Of a DNA stretch of 30,018 bases, positions 1-7,272 are shown piece by piece. How positions within the stretch are numbered: the first letter of the stretch is position 1; every line of letters begins with the position of its first letter. This DNA is from Zoogloeaceae bacterium (GTDB taxonomy: Bacteria; Pseudomonadota; Gammaproteobacteria; Burkholderiales; Rhodocyclaceae): assembly GCA_031259605.1 (NCBI GenBank), contig JAIRLE010000179.1, positions 1-30,018 of the forward strand, given 5' to 3'. The translations under genes and the position numbers were made by a program. Under the pieces are notes generated by a model, which worked only from the letters and a program-made list of their open reading frames with translations, was not told where the DNA came from and did not search any database.

Positions 1-189
1 GAGGGTGTGCTGGTGCAGCTTTCCGCCGCGCAGGAAAACACGGAAGCCGCGAAGAGCCGCATCATGGACGCGGACTACGCTTCGGAAACGGCCAAGCTGT
101 CGCGGGCACAGATATTGCAACAAGCGGGCACCGCCATGCTGGCGCAGGCCAATACCCTGCCGCAGATGGTGCTCTCGCTGTTGCAATGA
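1..189 (+). CDS. fliC: Flagellin, C-terminal end (partial)
   Basis: The window opens inside a flagellin gene. The 62 visible codons (frame 1) encode the conserved D0/D1 C-terminal helix of bacterial flagellin: LSAAQENTEAAKSRIMDAD, then ETAKLSRAQILQQAG and a final ALPQ-like LPQMVLSLLQ. This helix packs against the N-terminal helix in the filament core and is needed for export and polymerisation. The reading frame ends at TGA (187-189) and is followed at once by a strong intrinsic terminator, so this is the last gene of its transcript. The start and the variable middle domain lie outside the window. The family call is secure. The symbol fliC rather than another flagellin paralogue is the usual convention, not something the fragment can prove. 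Confidence 0.93.
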   Translation, partial: EGVLVQLSAAQENTEAAKSRIMDADYASETAKLSRAQILQQAGTAMLAQANTLPQMVLSLLQ

Positions 190-213
190 CCGCCCGCGCG
201 GAGACATAAAACT

Positions 214-252
214 CGCCTCGCCCGGACATATTCGCCGGGCGAGGCGTTTTTT
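214..252 (+). terminator. Rho-independent terminator of the flagellin gene
   Basis: A perfect 12-bp GC-rich stem (214-225 paired with 235-246) encloses a 9-nt loop and is followed directly by six T residues (247-252). It lies 25 bases after the flagellin stop codon, the position expected for its transcription terminator. Confidence 0.9.
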
Positions 253-318
253 ATTCGTCTGCCGGAAACAGAGGACAGAGGACGGAATAAGTTTACGGTG
301 CCTTACGCCGGAGGAACG

Positions 319-369
319 GCACCTTCTCTCGCCCCTGACGGGGTACGCTCTCCCGCGAAGCGGGAGAGC
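319..369 (+). repeat. Dispersed 51-bp double-hairpin repeat, copy B1
   Basis: The same 51-bp pattern recurs at 26528-26578 in the same orientation. It has a small CCCC/GGGG hairpin (332-343) followed by a long one. In this copy the long hairpin extends to a perfect 12-bp stem with a GAA triloop (345-356 with 360-371). It sits between the convergent flagellin and rplS genes, so it may also act as a transcription barrier for rplS, although no T-run follows it. It resembles the extragenic palindromic repeats common in betaproteobacterial genomes; the exact family is not known to me. Confidence 0.75.
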
Positions 370-413
370 GTAAAGCCATGCGCCGCCGCTTGCTGTCACC
401 GCGCGCGGGGGGG

Positions 414-797
414 CTATGCGGCGGCGGCGCTCGCGGGCGTCTTCCTGACCAGTTTTTCCTTGATGCGGGCGGATTTTCCGGAGCGGTCGCGCAGATAGTA
501 GAGCTTGGCGCGGCGCACATCGCCACGGCGCTTGACATCGATTTTGGCGACCAGCGGAGAATAGGTCTGGAAGGTGCGTTCCACGCCTTCGCCGGAGGAA
601 ATCTTGCGAACGATGAAGGAAGAATTCAAACCCCGGTTGCGTTTGGCGATCACCACGCCTTCGTAGGCTTGCAGGCGTTCGCGGTTGCCTTCCTTGACCT
701 TGACCTGTACGACCACGGTATCGCCTGGCGCGAATTCGGGGATGCGCTTGCCCAGACGGGCGATTTCTTCCTGTTCCAGTTGTGCTATCAGATTCAT
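414..797 (-). CDS. rplS: 50S ribosomal protein L19
   Basis: This 127-residue protein matches bL19, which sits at the 30S-50S interface of the ribosome. Hallmarks are the N-terminal MNLIAQLEQEEI, the GDTVVV and EGNRER segments, YEGVVIAKRNRG around residue 50, and the basic KLYYLRDRSGKSARIKE near the C-terminus. I chose the ATG at 797 because AAGGAA lies just upstream and because it gives the usual N-terminus; an in-frame ATG at 821 would add eight uncharacteristic residues. The alanine-rich tail is a normal extension. It is the last gene of the rpsP-rimM-trmD-rplS operon, 20 bp after trmD, and is probably co-transcribed from the rpsP promoter. Confidence 0.97.
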   Translation of the reverse strand: MNLIAQLEQEEIARLGKRIPEFAPGDTVVVQVKVKEGNRERLQAYEGVVIAKRNRGLNSSFIVRKISSGEGVERTFQTYSPLVAKIDVKRRGDVRRAKLYYLRDRSGKSARIKEKLVRKTPASAAAA

Positions 798-817
798 GTG
801 AGTTTCCTTGTTGAATT

Positions 818-1594
818 TCATTGCTCACCGCATTGCTCAAGACGGATTTCCGTCATGAGTTGCGTCTCTTCCGCGCTCAACGCGCGTTGCGCCAGGAGTT
901 CCGGCCTGCGCTTCCGGGTTCGCGCCAACGACGCTTTCAGCCGCCAACGACGAATTCTGGCATGGTCGCCGGAAAGCAGGGCTTCCGGAACCGCCTGTCC
1001 CGCATACACCTCGGGACGGGTATAGTGCGGGCAATCCAGCAAGCCCGACACGAACGAATCCTCCGCGGCGGAAGCCGCATCGCCCAGCGCGCCGGGCAAT
1101 TGACGGATGATCGCGTCCATCAGCAACATGGCGGCCAGTTCGCCGCCGGAGACGACAAAATCGCCGATGGAAATCTCTTCTTCCACCACGCGCTCGATCA
1201 GGCGTTCATCCACGCCTTCATAACGTCCGCACAGCAATACCAAACCGACGCCCGCCCGCGTGTCCGCCGCCATCTCAACGACACTCGCGTGATTCAGCGG
1301 CACACCCTGGGGCGAGAGGTAAATCACCCGGCTTTTCGTCACGCCCGCCGCCTGTTGTCGCGCCCTGGCCGCATGAATGGCGGCTTCCAGCGGCGCGGCA
1401 CGCATCACCATGCCGGGACCGCCGCCGTAAGGACGGTCATCGACGGTGCGCCAGGCATTGTCCGCGTAATCGCGCGGATTCCACAGCGCCAGCGACCACA
1501 ACCCGGCTTCCTGTGCCTTGCGGGTAATGCCGGAGCCGGTAAGCGCGGCAAACATTTCCGGGAAAATGCTCACGCAATCGAAAACGGCTTTCAC
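818..1594 (-). CDS. trmD: tRNA (guanine37-N1)-methyltransferase TrmD
   Basis: TrmD methylates N1 of G37 next to the anticodon, preventing +1 frameshifting. The 258-residue product has the family's usual length and motifs: FDCVSIFPEMF at the N-terminus, GGGPGMVM near residue 60, LCGRYEGVDERL, the knot segment SIGDFVVSGGEL that binds S-adenosylmethionine, and PHYTRPEVY. The start is the GTG at 1594, which overlaps the rimM stop codon in a GTGA arrangement, so translation is probably coupled. The open frame continues upstream to 2137, but that extension lies out of frame over rimM and is not real. Third gene of the rpsP operon. Confidence 0.97.
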   Translation of the reverse strand: MKAVFDCVSIFPEMFAALTGSGITRKAQEAGLWSLALWNPRDYADNAWRTVDDRPYGGGPGMVMRAAPLEAAIHAARARQQAAGVTKSRVIYLSPQGVPLNHASVVEMAADTRAGVGLVLLCGRYEGVDERLIERVVEEEISIGDFVVSGGELAAMLLMDAIIRQLPGALGDAASAAEDSFVSGLLDCPHYTRPEVYAGQAVPEALLSGDHARIRRWRLKASLARTRKRRPELLAQRALSAEETQLMTEIRLEQCGEQ

Positions 1595-2106
1595 CAGTCC
1601 GCCTCCCAGACTACCCGCATCCAACCTGCGGCAAGATCGACTTCGCGCGCCACTGCCGCGACAAAAGGCAGCAAGCGTTCCGTTTCGCCATCCTGCACAC
1701 GCAACACCGTATGCGCGCTGCTGGCGATGCATCCGACCACACGCCCAAGGCGCGCGCCTTTGTCGTTTACCACTTCCAGGCCGATGAGATCGGCCCAATA
1801 AAACTCGTCGGCGGCGGTCGGCGGCAAGGCATGCCGTGGCGCGGCAAGCCAGCATCCTTTCAGGCTTTCCGCCCCGGCGCGGTCGGCGACGCCAGCAAAG
1901 CGAATCAACAAATCCTCGCCTTGCGCCTTGCATTCTTCCGCTTCTTGCCGCCGCCACGGGCCGTTTTCCGTCGCCGCCAGATGCCATGCGGAAATCTTGC
2001 GCCAACCGGCCGCGTCCTCGCCAAAGATTTGCGCCTTCACCCAGCCCTTGACGCCATGGGCAGCACGGACGCGCCCGAGAATCAGCAGTCTTGAATCTTC
2101 CGTCAT
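1591..2106 (-). CDS. rimM: 16S rRNA processing/ribosome maturation protein RimM
   Basis: RimM assists maturation of the 30S head domain and binds ribosomal protein uS19. The 171-residue product begins LLILGRVRAAHGVKGWVK, the characteristic N-terminal barrel, and has the linker and PRC-barrel segment EFYWADLIGLEVV near residues 100-112, then the LLPFVAAVAREVDL region. It lies 51 bp downstream of rpsP and overlaps trmD by four bases. No strong Shine-Dalgarno sequence is visible before its ATG, so it may depend on read-through translation from rpsP. Confidence 0.95.
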   Translation of the reverse strand: MTEDSRLLILGRVRAAHGVKGWVKAQIFGEDAAGWRKISAWHLAATENGPWRRQEAEECKAQGEDLLIRFAGVADRAGAESLKGCWLAAPRHALPPTAADEFYWADLIGLEVVNDKGARLGRVVGCIASSAHTVLRVQDGETERLLPFVAAVAREVDLAAGWMRVVWEADW

Positions 2107-2157
2107 GGCAGGAGGCGGCGGAAAAACGCGCGCCCATTTCTGGTCAGGCGTGAAAAG

Positions 2158-2418
2158 TCAGGCGGTCGCCGTGGTTTTGGCGACGTATTGCTTCACCAGC
2201 CGGGTAACGGTGGGCGACAGTTGCGCGCCGTGTTCCCGCCAGTAGGCAAGACGATCCAGCGCCACGCGCAGGTTTTCTTCATGCGCGGCAGCAACCGGGT
2301 TGTAAAAACCGATACGTTCCACGAAACGCCCATCGCGCCGATTGCGAGAATCCGCAACGACCAGATTGTAAAAGGGGCGCTTCTTCGCGCCGCCACGGGA
2401 AAGACGGATGACGACCAT
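2158..2418 (-). CDS. rpsP: 30S ribosomal protein S16
   Basis: This 86-residue protein is bS16, an early-assembling protein of the small subunit. It starts MVVIRLSRGGAKKRPFYN and continues VADSRNRRDGRFVERIGFYNP, both diagnostic. The ATG at 2418 gives the standard N-terminus; the open frame extends upstream to 2499, but the added residues do not belong to the family and would start inside the promoter. First gene of the rpsP-rimM-trmD-rplS operon, with a clear sigma70 promoter just upstream. Confidence 0.97.
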   Translation of the reverse strand: MVVIRLSRGGAKKRPFYNLVVADSRNRRDGRFVERIGFYNPVAAAHEENLRVALDRLAYWREHGAQLSPTVTRLVKQYVAKTTATA

Positions 2419-2453
2419 GTGCTTTGTCCAGTGAATAAACCGAAAAGGGCGGA

Positions 2454-2481
2454 ATTGTAAGGGAAGACGCCGAAATGTCAA
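2454..2481 (-). promoter_or_regulatory. Sigma70 promoter of the rpsP operon
   Basis: On the minus strand a perfect -35 box TTGACA (2476-2481) is separated by 16 bp from a -10 box TACAAT (2454-2459), 35 bases upstream of the rpsP start codon. This is the best promoter match in the window and suits a highly expressed ribosomal operon. Confidence 0.8.
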
Positions 2482-2542
2482 AGCCCTTGCGCCTCGCATT
2501 CGCGCCGCGATTTCACGCGATTCGGTGCTCCGCCTCCGATGT

Positions 2543-3484
2543 TTACGGCCTTTTGTTTTCCATCTCCCGATCCGCCCGATAGCTGGAGCGCACCATTGGC
2601 GCGCAGGCGGCGACGGTGAAACCCAGGCGGGCGGCTTCGGCGGCGTACATCCGGAAGGTTTCCGGCGCGACGTAGCGCTGCACGGGCAGGTGGTGGCGGG
2701 AAGGGGCCAGGTATTGACCTATGGTCAGCCGCTCGACGCCGTGAGCGCGCAGGTCTTGCAATACCGCCAGGATTTCCGCGTCCGTCTCGCCCAGACCCAC
2801 CATCAGGCCGGACTTGGTGGGAATCCGCGGATAGCGGGCGCGAAAATCCTTCAGCAGCCGCAGCGAATGCGCGTAGTCCGCGCCGGGGCGAACCGCGCGG
2901 TACAGACGGGGAACGGTTTCCAGATTGTGATTGAGCACATCCGGCAGCGCGCGGCCAAGCTGATCGAGGGCCAATTCCAGCCGTCTGCGGAAATCCGGCG
3001 TCAGGAGTTCGATCTGGATTCGCGGATGTTCGCGGCGCAGGGCGGCGACCACGGCGGCAAAATGCGCGGCGCCGCCATCTTTCAGATCATCGCGGTCGAC
3101 GCTGGTGATGACTACGTAATCGAGTTCCAGTTGGGCGACGCATTTTGCGATATGCGCGGGTTCGTCGACGTCCGGCGGCAACGGCAGGCCGTGACCGACA
3201 GCGCAGAAAGGACAGCGGCGGGTACAGATGTCGCCCAGGATCATGAAGGTGGCGACGCCCCGGCCAAAGCATTCGCCCATGTTCGGACAGGCGGCTTCCT
3301 CGCAGACGCTGTGCAGCCGCTCCGCGCGTAACAGCTTGCGGACAGCGCCAAAACGTCCCGCCGCGTCGCCCGCTTTTACACGAATCCAATCGGGTTTCCT
3401 GAGGCGCGGAACCGCCTGCGGAGCAAGACGGACGACACGCGCAATCTTCTGTTCACCCTTTTGCTTGACGCCGCGTTCACGCAT
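2543..3484 (-). CDS. lipA: Lipoyl synthase (radical SAM)
   Basis: LipA inserts two sulfur atoms into protein-bound octanoyl groups, completing the lipoyl cofactor of the 2-oxoacid dehydrogenases and the glycine cleavage H protein. Both iron-sulfur sites are visible: the auxiliary-cluster motif C61-x4-C66-x5-C72 (CEEAACPNMGEC) and the radical-SAM motif C87-x3-C91-x2-C94 (CTRRCPFC), plus the conserved C-terminal RSSY (residues 299-302) that ligates the auxiliary cluster. The 313-residue length is normal. I chose the ATG at 3484, which overlaps the end of lipB by 8 bp; the open frame continues upstream to 3592 but only over lipB coding sequence. It acts directly after LipB. Confidence 0.97.
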   Translation of the reverse strand: MRERGVKQKGEQKIARVVRLAPQAVPRLRKPDWIRVKAGDAAGRFGAVRKLLRAERLHSVCEEAACPNMGECFGRGVATFMILGDICTRRCPFCAVGHGLPLPPDVDEPAHIAKCVAQLELDYVVITSVDRDDLKDGGAAHFAAVVAALRREHPRIQIELLTPDFRRRLELALDQLGRALPDVLNHNLETVPRLYRAVRPGADYAHSLRLLKDFRARYPRIPTKSGLMVGLGETDAEILAVLQDLRAHGVERLTIGQYLAPSRHHLPVQRYVAPETFRMYAAEAARLGFTVAACAPMVRSSYRADREMENKRP

Positions 3485-4115
3485 GACGTTCTTCCGCGCA
3501 GGAAAATTCCCGGAAAAGCTGGCGCGCCAGACGTTCTCCGGCTTCGGCGACATCGAAGGCAAGCCCGTGATCGCGCGTCCGGGTGACGGCAAGGCCGGGA
3601 TAGCCGCAAGGATGGATGGCGGTAAAGGGCGTCAGATCCATATCCACGTTGAGGCTCAACCCATGATAGGTGCAGCCCCGGCTCACCTTCAGTCCCAGCG
3701 CGGCAATTTTGGCGCCGTCGCCTTCCATGCCCAGATACACCCCCGGCGCGCCCTTGCGCCTTTGGGCAGTCAATCCCGCGTCCGCCAACATGCGGATGAC
3801 GGCCGCTTCCATGCCATGCACCATTTGCGTCACCGTGAGATGGCGGCGGCGCAAATCCAGCAACAGGTACATCACCAGTTGTCCCGGCCCGTGATAGGTC
3901 ACTTGTCCGCCGCGATCGGCGCGCACCACGGGAATGCCCACATCGCGGAGGAGGTGTTCGGGTTTGCCCGCCGCGCCCAGCGTGAATACCGGCGCATGCT
4001 CGGTGAGCCAGATCTCGTCGGGCGTATCCGCGGCGCGCTCGCGGGTGAAGACGCGCATCGCTTCCCAGGCGGCGAGATAATCCGTTTGCCCTAGACGGCG
4101 CAGGCGCATGTCCAT
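3477..4115 (-). CDS. lipB: Octanoyl-[ACP]:protein N-octanoyltransferase
   Basis: LipB moves octanoate from acyl carrier protein to the lipoyl-domain lysine, the substrate later used by LipA. The 212-residue product shows the family blocks DRGGQVTYHGPGQLVMY (residues 68-83), the lysine of AKIAALG (K136) and the catalytic cysteine of IHPCGYPG (C170). The first ATG (4115) is 5 bp past the ybeD stop codon; the ATG at 4109 is equally possible and there is no clear ribosome-binding sequence for either, so coupled translation is likely. It sits in the dacA-ybeD-lipB-lipA run. Confidence 0.96.
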   Translation of the reverse strand: MDMRLRRLGQTDYLAAWEAMRVFTRERAADTPDEIWLTEHAPVFTLGAAGKPEHLLRDVGIPVVRADRGGQVTYHGPGQLVMYLLLDLRRRHLTVTQMVHGMEAAVIRMLADAGLTAQRRKGAPGVYLGMEGDGAKIAALGLKVSRGCTYHGLSLNVDMDLTPFTAIHPCGYPGLAVTRTRDHGLAFDVAEAGERLARQLFREFSCAEERHA

Positions 4116-4120
4116 CGGCT

Positions 4121-4387
4121 TCAGAGCACGTAACGGATGCGCGGATGCGCGCTCAATTCGCGGTACAGATTGTCCAGCATGGCGCGCGAGGTGGCGGTGA
4201 CGGTACAGGTGAGACAGAGGTAACGCCCCCTGGAACTCAAGCGCCGTTCTACATTCTCGGGAGTGAAGCCCGCATCGTGGCGGCACACGATGTCCAGCAC
4301 CAATGTTTCCAGTTCCGCCCCTGCCTCGCCCATGATTTTCAGCGGAAAAGGCGTGGGGTATTCGAGGAGCGATACTTCCGGCGTCAT
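4121..4387 (-). CDS. ybeD: YbeD-type small conserved protein (DUF493)
   Basis: An 88-residue protein of the YbeD/DUF493 family, recognised from the pattern SLLEYPTPFPLKIMG at the N-terminus, the middle VERRLSSRGRYLCLTCTVTATS and the C-terminal LYRELSAHPRIRYVL. Members are small ACT-like ferredoxin-fold proteins almost always found next to lipB. Their biochemical role is unsettled; a regulatory link to lipoylation is inferred from this neighbourhood. The ATG at 4387 lies 8 bp after dacA, and the stop is 5 bp before lipB. The longer open frame reaching 4840 runs over dacA and was discarded. Confidence 0.9.
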   Translation of the reverse strand: MTPEVSLLEYPTPFPLKIMGEAGAELETLVLDIVCRHDAGFTPENVERRLSSRGRYLCLTCTVTATSRAMLDNLYRELSAHPRIRYVL

Positions 4388-4395
4388 GGCGGAGG

Positions 4396-5541
4396 TCAGG
4401 CAAACCAGAGCCGCAGGGTGTCGATGAAGCGGTAGAACCAGTTGCCCAGCGGCACGTCTTCCAGGGACTCTACCGGATACTCGCCGTAGGTTTCGCCTTC
4501 CAGGGAAAACTTGAGGATGCCGATGATCTGTCCCTTGCGCACCGGCGCAAGCAACGGCTGGCGGGAAAGCAGCGTGGCGGTGAGTTTGCTGCGGGCGTCC
4601 CTGGGGATGGAGAGAATGAAGTCGCTCTGGAACCCGGCCTTGACCTTGCCCCGGGAACCCTTCCAGACCTTGAATTCCGAAATGGCTTGTCCCGCCTCGT
4701 AGAGTTTGACGGCGTCGAAGAACTGATAGCCCCAGTTCAGGAGTTTCAGGGATTCCGAGGCGCGCGCCGCATCGCTTGCCGCACCCAGCACGATGGCCAG
4801 CAGCCGTCGTTCGCCGCGCAGGGCGGAAGCGATGAGACACCAGCCCGCCGCTTCGGTATAGCCGGTCTTCATGCCGTCCACGCCGGTTTCCGCCTGTCCC
4901 AGCAGGATGTTGCGGTTCTTCTGGCGAATGTTGTTGTAGCTGAATTCTCGAATGGCATAGTAACGCGCGTATTCTTCGGGAAAATCACGCAGCAGGGCAG
5001 TGGCCAGCGTCGCCAGATCGCGCGCCGTGGTGAAGTGTTCCGCATCGGGAAGTCCGGTGGCGTTCTTGAAACGGGTGTGGTTCATGCCCAGCCGTTTGGC
5101 TTCCCGGTTCATTTGCGCCGCAAAGGCTTCCTCGCTGCCCGCAATCGCTTCGGCCAACACGACGGCGGCGTCATTGCCCGATTGCACGATCATGCCCTTC
5201 AGGAGGTCGTCAATGGTCGCCTTGCGCCCGGCTTGAAGAAACGTCCTCGAGCCGCCCATGCCCGTGCGCCAGGCGTTTTCGGAGACCAGGACGCTCTGCT
5301 CGCGCGTCAGCGTTTTTTGTTGCAGGGCGGAAAAACTCAGGTAGGCGGTCATCAGTTTGGTGAGCGAGGCCGGCTCCAGCGGCTCGTCGATTTTTTCTCC
5401 CGCCAGGAATTGCCCGGAGACAAATTCCACCAGCACCCAGGATTTCGCCGCTATTCCCGGTGCCTGCGTCTTGGCCTCCGCGCAGAACATGAACAACAGG
5501 CAAAACAGGGAAAGCGAAAAACGAAAGGAAAACACGCGCAT
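4396..5541 (-). CDS. dacA: D-alanyl-D-alanine carboxypeptidase (PBP5/6 type)
   Basis: This periplasmic penicillin-binding protein trims the terminal D-alanine from peptidoglycan stem peptides. The 381-residue product has an N-terminal signal peptide (hydrophobic residues 5-20, cleavage probably near residue 23) and all three active-site motifs: S59-L-T-K62, S121-G-N123 and K225-T-G227. The C-terminal beta-rich domain ends in VPLGNWFYRFIDTLRLWFA, an amphipathic membrane anchor typical of PBP5. It begins the dacA-ybeD-lipB-lipA series with only 8 bp to ybeD. In many betaproteobacteria a D-amino-acid aminotransferase gene sits between dacA and ybeD; it is absent here. Confidence 0.95.
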   Translation of the reverse strand: MRVFSFRFSLSLFCLLFMFCAEAKTQAPGIAAKSWVLVEFVSGQFLAGEKIDEPLEPASLTKLMTAYLSFSALQQKTLTREQSVLVSENAWRTGMGGSRTFLQAGRKATIDDLLKGMIVQSGNDAAVVLAEAIAGSEEAFAAQMNREAKRLGMNHTRFKNATGLPDAEHFTTARDLATLATALLRDFPEEYARYYAIREFSYNNIRQKNRNILLGQAETGVDGMKTGYTEAAGWCLIASALRGERRLLAIVLGAASDAARASESLKLLNWGYQFFDAVKLYEAGQAISEFKVWKGSRGKVKAGFQSDFILSIPRDARSKLTATLLSRQPLLAPVRKGQIIGILKFSLEGETYGEYPVESLEDVPLGNWFYRFIDTLRLWFA

Positions 5542-5576
5542 TGCAACAACCCGGAGAAAAGTGGAGAAAGGGGCGG

Positions 5577-5582
5577 ATTATA
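5577..5582 (-). promoter_or_regulatory. Probable -10 box for dacA
   Basis: The minus strand reads TATAAT here, about 35 bases before the dacA start codon, in the gap after the PilZ gene. No good -35 box is seen at the right distance, so the element is only probable. Confidence 0.45.
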
Positions 5583-5655
5583 GTGCATCGGGGACAGGGT
5601 TCAGTGCTCAGGGATCGGGTCTGGCGCGTCAAATCGCGCTTTTACTGTTTTTCGC

Positions 5656-6435
5656 TCACTCCAACCCGTTTTCCCTGGCCTTGCGTTCGCGTTCCAGGTG
5701 GATGATGTAGCGTTGAATATGGTTCAGGGGGGTGCCTGCCAGTTCCAGGTATTCGCAGCCGACGCGGGCATAGCGATTGCCCGCGCGGTTGCTGACTTCA
5801 AACAGATTGCATATGCGCAGACTCAGACGCATGTTGGGTTCGTCCGGCAGGGGCAGCAGGCAATTGTTGAAAATCTGGTTATGCACGAACAGCCGCGCCT
5901 GCCGCGTGGCGACCATCAACGCCAGGCCCCCGGCGCTGATGTCCAGCAAGGGCAGTTGCAGCGTCGTTTCTTCGTCTTCCGACGCGGGCATGGGCAATTC
6001 GCAATACAGGGGCTTGACAATCGGCGTGCTGACGCGGAAATACTCGCGGCGCTGCAAACGCAACAGTTGTTCCGGCAAGGCACCGGCAAAAGCCGGTCGG
6101 CCATCGAACTGCACCAGACGCACACCCGGCACGCCAAACTGCACCTTCACCCGATCGACATTCATGGTGCATATCAGTCGATGGGCTTGCAGCGCCTGCC
6201 GGTTGATGTTCTCGTCGCTTCCGTAATCCAGTACGATGCCCTTTGCCGTCACTTCGAGCAACGACGTCAGGAAAAACGCCCGTCCCATGTCGAAATACAC
6301 CGTGACCATGCAGCCCCGCTTCATGGCGTTACGGAGTACGGCGCTGATTTCCATTGACGAGTGCAATAAATACTGGTCGTAGGCGTTCGCCTCCTCCAGT
6401 TCCAGACGCACAGCGCTTTTTTCGGGTTCGGTCAT
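5656..6435 (-). CDS. ycgR: YcgR-like flagellar brake / PilZ-domain c-di-GMP effector
   Basis: A 259-residue cytoplasmic protein with the two-part architecture of YcgR. An N-terminal YcgR-like barrel (roughly residues 25-125) is followed by a PilZ domain. Both c-di-GMP-binding motifs are intact: RxxxR (R130 to R134, in QRREYFR) and DxSxxG (D165-x-S167-x-x-G170, in DISAGG). When loaded with c-di-GMP such proteins slow the flagellar motor. A flagellin gene is about 5.5 kb away and a GGDEF protein is encoded at 25 kb, which fits a c-di-GMP/motility theme. No sigma28 promoter could be recognised upstream. It splits what is often one mre-dac-lip cluster. Confidence 0.88.
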   Translation of the reverse strand: MTEPEKSAVRLELEEANAYDQYLLHSSMEISAVLRNAMKRGCMVTVYFDMGRAFFLTSLLEVTAKGIVLDYGSDENINRQALQAHRLICTMNVDRVKVQFGVPGVRLVQFDGRPAFAGALPEQLLRLQRREYFRVSTPIVKPLYCELPMPASEDEETTLQLPLLDISAGGLALMVATRQARLFVHNQIFNNCLLPLPDEPNMRLSLRICNLFEVSNRAGNRYARVGCEYLELAGTPLNHIQRYIIHLERERKARENGLE

Positions 6436-6489
6436 GATCGGGCGTCAGTAAAAGCTCCGGCAAGTTTAAAGCAAAAGCCGGACAAAGGG

Positions 6490-6508
6490 AGCATACTCTC
6501 CGTATGCT
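6490..6508. promoter_or_regulatory. 7-bp inverted repeat in the ycgR/cytochrome c' divergent region
   Basis: AGCATAC (6490-6496) and GTATGCT (6502-6508) form a perfect 7-bp inverted repeat around a 5-nt centre, about 55 bp upstream of the ycgR start codon. It could be an operator or a leader hairpin. Nothing else in the 280-bp intergenic stretch 6436-6715 stands out apart from the -10 box at 6621. Confidence 0.4.
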
Positions 6509-6620
6509 GAAAAACGAGGAAACATGTTTGCCGCATTGGCCTTCTGTTGCGTTTCGCGCGCAATTGTAACAAGTGTTGTCTGGCGCGTCGGCAAAATCAT
6601 GCGGGACTTCATGCTCGATC

Positions 6621-6626
6621 TATAAT
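6621..6626 (+). promoter_or_regulatory. Probable -10 box for the cytochrome c' gene
   Basis: A perfect TATAAT lies 89 bases before the cytochrome c' start codon. The sequence 17 bp upstream does not match a -35 consensus, so an activator may be needed or the match may be chance. Confidence 0.4.
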
Positions 6627-6715
6627 CCGCTTCCTCCGGAGTGCGCGGGAACTGGAAGTTCATCCCGGCTTTCGCGCGCCGGATTCACTGTCTACAACAT
6701 AAACGGAGAATCGTC

Positions 6716-7192
6716 ATGCCCAAAAAAATCATTCTTGCCCTTGCCGCACTCGCCGTATCCGCAAGCGCCCTGAATGCCGCCCACGCCCAACAGGCGCTGA
6801 AACCCGAACAGGCCATCAAATACCGCCAGGCCGCCTACAGCTACATCAGCTGGAACATGTCGCGCATCAAGAACAACGTGGAAGGCGCGAACTACAACAA
6901 GTCCGAGGTCATCCAGGCCGCCAGCGCCATTTCCGCCATCGCCAATTCCGGCATGGGCGCGCTGTACATCCCCGGCTCCGAAAAGGACGCGGGCGGCGTC
7001 AAGACCTTTGTCAAGCCCGAATTCTTCAGTAAGCCGCAAGAAGTCGCCCGTCTGGCGCAGAACTTCACCAAGGAAGCCGCGGAGCTCGCCAGGGTTGCCG
7101 CCAGCGGCGATGCCGCCGCCGTCAAGGCGCAACACGGCAAGCTCGGCGGAACCTGCAAGGCCTGTCACGATGATTTCAAGGTGAGAAACTGA
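6716..7192 (+). CDS. Cytochrome c' (class II c-type cytochrome)
   Basis: A 158-residue periplasmic haem protein. It has a clear Sec signal peptide (KKIILALAALAVSASALNA, cleavage likely after AHA at residue 24), a four-helix-bundle body and a C-terminal haem-binding motif C147-K-A-C150-H151, the position typical of class II cytochromes c. The YRQAAYSYISWNMSRIKN helix is characteristic. Cytochromes c' bind NO and CO and are linked to protection from nitrosative stress; that role is inferred from the family. The ATG at 6716 is preceded by GGAGA (6704-6708). It is monocistronic, ending in a strong terminator, and opposite in direction to its neighbours. Confidence 0.93.
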   Translation: MPKKIILALAALAVSASALNAAHAQQALKPEQAIKYRQAAYSYISWNMSRIKNNVEGANYNKSEVIQAASAISAIANSGMGALYIPGSEKDAGGVKTFVKPEFFSKPQEVARLAQNFTKEAAELARVAASGDAAAVKAQHGKLGGTCKACHDDFKVRN

Positions 7193-7228
7193 AGGCGCGC
7201 CAGCAACACCGGATTTGCGACCCCCGCG

Positions 7229-7264
7229 AAAAAGCCGTCCGTTCCCGTAACGGGCGGCTTTTTT
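7229..7264. terminator. Bidirectional terminator between cytochrome c' and rlpA
   Basis: A 12-bp stem with one G-T wobble (7232-7243 with 7249-7260) and a 5-nt loop is followed on the plus strand by a T-run (7259-7264). On the minus strand it is followed by five Ts (complement of 7229-7233). It can therefore serve both the cytochrome gene and the convergent mre-rlpA operon. Confidence 0.85.
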
Positions 7265-7272
7265 GTTGCGCG

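Noticed and set aside
378..1025. Plus-strand open frame over rplS and trmD
   Set aside because: Antisense to two conserved genes, with no family resemblance.
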